Source of the DNA: Vreelandella neptunia
GTDB taxonomy: Bacteria; Pseudomonadota; Gammaproteobacteria; Pseudomonadales; Halomonadaceae
DNA length: 64,000 bases
NCBI RefSeq assembly: GCF_034479615.1
Contig: NZ_CP140255.1
Coordinates: 4,402,001-4,466,000 of the forward strand
Reading direction: 5' to 3'
Shown in pieces: positions 61,339 to 64,000 of this stretch (position 1 is its first letter; each line of letters starts with the position of its first letter). Under the pieces are notes generated by a model. The model saw only the letters and a program-made list of their open reading frames with translations. It was not told the origin of the DNA and ran no database searches. The position numbers and the translations under genes are program-made.

Positions 61339-62277
61339 CTATTTATTCCACACACTCTTGGTCAGCTTACCGGTCTGCTGGTAAATCCCCACCTGCTCAA
61401 TGAAGTGGTGGAAATCGCGGTTTTCCTCGACGATGCGATTGACCGACTGCCAATCGACGGCGAGCTTTTCCCGCGCAGGAATGAGAATTTGGCTATCGAA
61501 CAACGACTCTGTATTGAGCAGCAATACGCCGATACCGTGAAGCGCGCAGAGCATTTGTAGCTCTTCTTCCACATTACCCAGCTCAGTGGCGACTAAATAG
61601 CCAAAGTGCGCCCAGCTAGAGTTGGACACCGCCTGGAAGAAACACTGGCGCACGTTGCCCGGCAAGAGCGCCTTCTTCACCTCGAACGACCACAGCCGCA
61701 CCGTGCTGTCGTTACCGTGCCGCACGCAGTCACGCACTGCTGAATTCCACGCTTTATCAAGCGGTTGCAGCGCCACGATATCGGGATGTAGCCACTGATT
61801 GCCGCCCTTGCCTTTGCTGTTCTTGGAGGTTTTCTCGTTAATGCGCTGGCAGTGCAACCCCAGCTCTTCGTTCAAGAACTCGATCAGCAGCGGATAAAGC
61901 GCCTGCTCGCTCAGCGTCTCTTCCTGGCTAGGCAAACTCGCCGCAACGGGCGCGGGCTCAGGAACAGGTGCCTCAGCAATAGCGTCAGCCTTAGCCGGGT
62001 TGGGCTCCCAATAGTAGAGGCGTGGGCGCGGTTTATCGCGGGTCGCGACATTAGCGCAAAGTTGCTTGGCTTTTATCGTGCGGTCACCGCCAATTTCTGC
62101 CGCCACCTGGGCAATCAGCTTCTCTTCGGTGGCGTAATTGGGGTTCTGCTGTTTCTCCGCCATCGCTTCTGGGTAGCGATCAAGAAATTCCAGTGCCAGC
62201 TCCCGCGCCGTAAACTTCTGCTCTGGGCGGGCTTTAAGTGTCTCGATAATCATTTGAGCGCGGGTGGGCTGACTCAT
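61339..62277 (-). CDS. HrgA/COG2958-like protein inside the type I R-M operon
   Basis: 312 residues. The N-terminal region (AQMIIETLKARPEQKFTAREL, residues 7-27, and following) resembles the HARE/HTH module found in restriction-related proteins. A Pro/Ala-rich linker (about 105-125) follows, then a domain with HPDIVALQPLD and LWSFEVKKALLPG, which together look like the Asp and Glu-x-Lys of a PD-(D/E)xK nuclease fold. Its ATG overlaps the hsdS stop by 4 nt. It may be an added nuclease or regulator of the type I system. Family assignment is by memory of HrgA-like proteins. Confidence 0.7.
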   Translation of the reverse strand: MSQPTRAQMIIETLKARPEQKFTARELALEFLDRYPEAMAEKQQNPNYATEEKLIAQVAAEIGGDRTIKAKQLCANVATRDKPRPRLYYWEPNPAKADAIAEAPVPEPAPVAASLPSQEETLSEQALYPLLIEFLNEELGLHCQRINEKTSKNSKGKGGNQWLHPDIVALQPLDKAWNSAVRDCVRHGNDSTVRLWSFEVKKALLPGNVRQCFFQAVSNSSWAHFGYLVATELGNVEEELQMLCALHGIGVLLLNTESLFDSQILIPAREKLAVDWQSVNRIVEENRDFHHFIEQVGIYQQTGKLTKSVWNK

Positions 62278-63653
62278 GCGAATTCGGTCTCCAGGGCGGT
62301 ATCAACAGCAGCTTCGGCCTCCGGCAGTTTGAGTTCGCCGGAGAGAAGTTTGGGGAGCAAGGTATCGCGGAGCTGGGTTAGCTCTTCACTTTCTAAACGA
62401 CTACTCAACATTTTCTCAATCAGAGGTCTTATGGATTCGCCTGCTTTACTTATCAACTGTTCCTCTGGAACCAAGCAAAATGCTTCCGCAAGGTGCTGTC
62501 GTTTTATATGCCCCATAGTTACTGCTTTATCAGCAGCGATCCTTTGAAAAAGCTCTAGATGCCGTTGAGTCCAAAGAAAATAAAACCATTTCGGATATTG
62601 ATCAGACGTCACCTTAAATAGATGCTGATTGAGAGCCGCTTTGCCACCACTCCATATATCAATCATCAAAGTTCCCGACCAAGAAAAAACAACATCACCA
62701 TTATGAACAATACACTCAGGCTTTATATTTACTGAAGCTTTCTCAACGCCATCTGTTTTTCTAGCTCTCAACTGTGCAATCTTTAGGACAGGTAAGAATT
62801 CTTCCCCTTCGTTGGGCCTAAATTTTTGTAAAGCCAAGCCGTTCTGGTAGCGTGCGACCTGATCCAAGGGCTTTATTGTCCACCCCGCTGGTACCCAACC
62901 CAGCACCTCATCCTCCTCAAACCTATCTGGAAATAGTCGCCGTGTCTCAGCCGGCAAACGTGCGGGAGCCTTTTCACTGCCTGCTGCCCACATCGCCTTC
63001 CGACGCGCGGCGCGCTTGGCTAGCGGTTCGGGGATGGGGTTGCCCACTTCCAGCGCGTTATCGATTACCGGATCGAAATCGACGAACCAGCTTTTGAAAA
63101 TGGCCTGGGCCATCTGTTCGAGGGTTTGGTTGATTTGGGTGTTGAGGGTTATTTTTTTAGCAATATATGAAAGGATATCTGCTATTTCACTTTCACACTC
63201 GTGACGAGGTATTTTTAGGTCTTTAAGAACAGGAATGCGCACGTTACTGACAGTAGTGCCCGTTCCTTCATTCCACGATATCTGACTCTGAACATATTTT
63301 GATTGCAACGCCCAAAACAAATACCGCGAATCAACCTCCGGTTTTGCGCGAAGCAACACTTGTCTTTGTCCGAGACAGCACTTCAAATTTTCAGAGATCA
63401 AACATACTTCGCCCATAGGGGCTTCTCGAGTAAAGACTATATCACCAGCGCGCGGCAAAGCACGCCTAACTCTTGAACGAAAATGTTCTTCATCGGTGAA
63501 ACTAGGATTACTTAGATCAAGCTCGCCGTTACGGATATTTTGATTACGAAGGACGATTATTCCAGTATCAGTCCACTTTGGAGTTGAATGAGGGCAATCA
63601 ATAACTAGCTCGCACATGTCCTCCAGTCGGTCATACGCTACCTCACAGCTCAT
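62274..63653 (-). CDS. hsdS: Type I restriction enzyme specificity subunit (HsdS)
   Basis: 459 residues with two target-recognition domains. The first covers residues about 1-150 (VLRNQNIRNGELDL, AGDIVFTREAPMGEV, GQRQVLLRAK), with the central conserved helix ILSYIAKKITLNTQINQTLEQMAQAIF in part. The second covers about 235-400 (GWTIKPLDQVARYQNGLALQKF, NGDVVFSWSGTLMIDIWSGG), with the closing helix SRLESEELTQLRDTLLPKLLSGEL in part. It decides the DNA sequence recognised. The two domains would read a bipartite site. Its start overlaps hsdM by 11 nt. Confidence 0.95.
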   Translation of the reverse strand: MSCEVAYDRLEDMCELVIDCPHSTPKWTDTGIIVLRNQNIRNGELDLSNPSFTDEEHFRSRVRRALPRAGDIVFTREAPMGEVCLISENLKCCLGQRQVLLRAKPEVDSRYLFWALQSKYVQSQISWNEGTGTTVSNVRIPVLKDLKIPRHECESEIADILSYIAKKITLNTQINQTLEQMAQAIFKSWFVDFDPVIDNALEVGNPIPEPLAKRAARRKAMWAAGSEKAPARLPAETRRLFPDRFEEDEVLGWVPAGWTIKPLDQVARYQNGLALQKFRPNEGEEFLPVLKIAQLRARKTDGVEKASVNIKPECIVHNGDVVFSWSGTLMIDIWSGGKAALNQHLFKVTSDQYPKWFYFLWTQRHLELFQRIAADKAVTMGHIKRQHLAEAFCLVPEEQLISKAGESIRPLIEKMLSSRLESEELTQLRDTLLPKLLSGELKLPEAEAAVDTALETEFA

Positions 63654-64000
63654 AACCCAGCCCCACCAGATTCTTTCTGATCTGATTCTCTAGCGTCGCC
63701 GATTCGGCAAACTGTTTACTCAGCTGGGTCGTCAATTCGGCCATCTTCGTTTCAAATGGAATTCCGTCATCCTCGACCTCGACAGCACCAACATAACGCC
63801 CGGGAGTGAGCACGAAGTCGTGGCTTTTGATCTCGTCGAAACTCGCGCTCTTGCAGAAGCCGAGAATATCTTCATAGCTTCCCGCCTCCGGCTGGCCGCG
63901 CCAGGCGTGGAAGGTGCGGGCGATGGTGGCGATATCGTCATCGGTCAGGTCTTTCTGTTTACGGCTGATCATAGTGCCCATGTGGCGGGCATCGATGAAG
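63643..64000 (-). CDS. hsdM: Type I DNA methyltransferase subunit HsdM, C-terminal part (cut by window edge)
   Basis: The last about 118 residues are visible: FIDARHMGTMISRKQKDLTDDD, then TIARTFHAWRGQ, KSHDFVLTPGRYVGAVEVED and the C-terminal coiled region that contacts HsdS. The catalytic N6-adenine NPPF motif lies beyond the right edge. First gene of the visible leftward operon. Confidence 0.93.
   Translation of the reverse strand, partial: FIDARHMGTMISRKQKDLTDDDIATIARTFHAWRGQPEAGSYEDILGFCKSASFDEIKSHDFVLTPGRYVGAVEVEDDGIPFETKMAELTTQLSKQFAESATLENQIRKNLVGLGYEL

Overview
The window looks like a chromosome segment of a moderately halophilic gammaproteobacterium of the Halomonas/Vreelandella type. 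The evidence is the combination of TRAP transporters for organic acids, an NAD-linked Fds-type formate dehydrogenase, an ordinary ureDABCEFG cluster, a periplasmic copper-resistance operon, and Halomonas-like codon use and GC content. The assignment is by recognition; no search was run. The left third is accessory DNA, the middle holds an integrated satellite-like element, and the right half reads as ordinary chromosome ending in a type I restriction-modification operon.

1-21600 is a metal-resistance region built of modules and broken by insertion sequences. It holds a Cu(I) P-type ATPase (cut by the left edge) with CueR; a 1-Cys peroxiredoxin and a CcdA-like protein driven by divergent MerR-type promoters; a Cys-rich copper-storage protein; a porin pseudogene with an IS5-family element in its promoter; and a leftward copper operon (cupredoxin, response regulator, sensor kinase, multicopper oxidase, CopB, small secreted protein). 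A full 3372-bp ISL3-family element of the ISPpu12 type follows, carrying lspA, a cation-diffusion transporter and a MerR regulator as passengers. Then come a Met-rich periplasmic protein, a tiny membrane protein and a DUF411 protein, and finally a nickel-like module (NreB-type MFS exporter with an RcnR-type repressor, divergent from a His-rich secreted protein, a HupE-like permease and a membrane-anchored protein). Four copies of a 17-bp direct-repeat box (CTGAA-N6-CTGAA) link the copper operon, the small secreted protein and, before IS insertion, the porin.

21883-23595 encodes a methyltransferase fused to an HNH nuclease, next to the tRNA-Arg attachment site; it is a good candidate for an undescribed defence protein. 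23750-33487 is a 9.7-kb element inserted at the 3' end of tRNA-Arg(CCG), bounded by a perfect 46-bp repeat. It carries integrase, an origin-like repeat region, AlpA, four short overlapping genes, a Toprim protein, a DUF3631 ATPase, a Nu1-like small terminase, an HK97-type major capsid protein and a portal protein. It has no large terminase, tail or lysis genes, so it looks like a minimal capsid-encoding phage satellite. A four-unit 13-bp repeat array sits at its right end.

33663-57890 is ordinary metabolism: two paralogous TRAP binding proteins flanking a LysR regulator and a GlcD-type oxidase, a complete TRAP system, fdsGBA-fdhD-fdsD with a ModE-like regulator, a Cache-type chemoreceptor, a YihY/BrkB protein, the urease cluster and a globin-coupled diguanylate cyclase. 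58028-64000 is a type I restriction-modification operon (hsdM-hsdS-hrgA-like-hsdR, leftward), with hsdM cut by the right edge.
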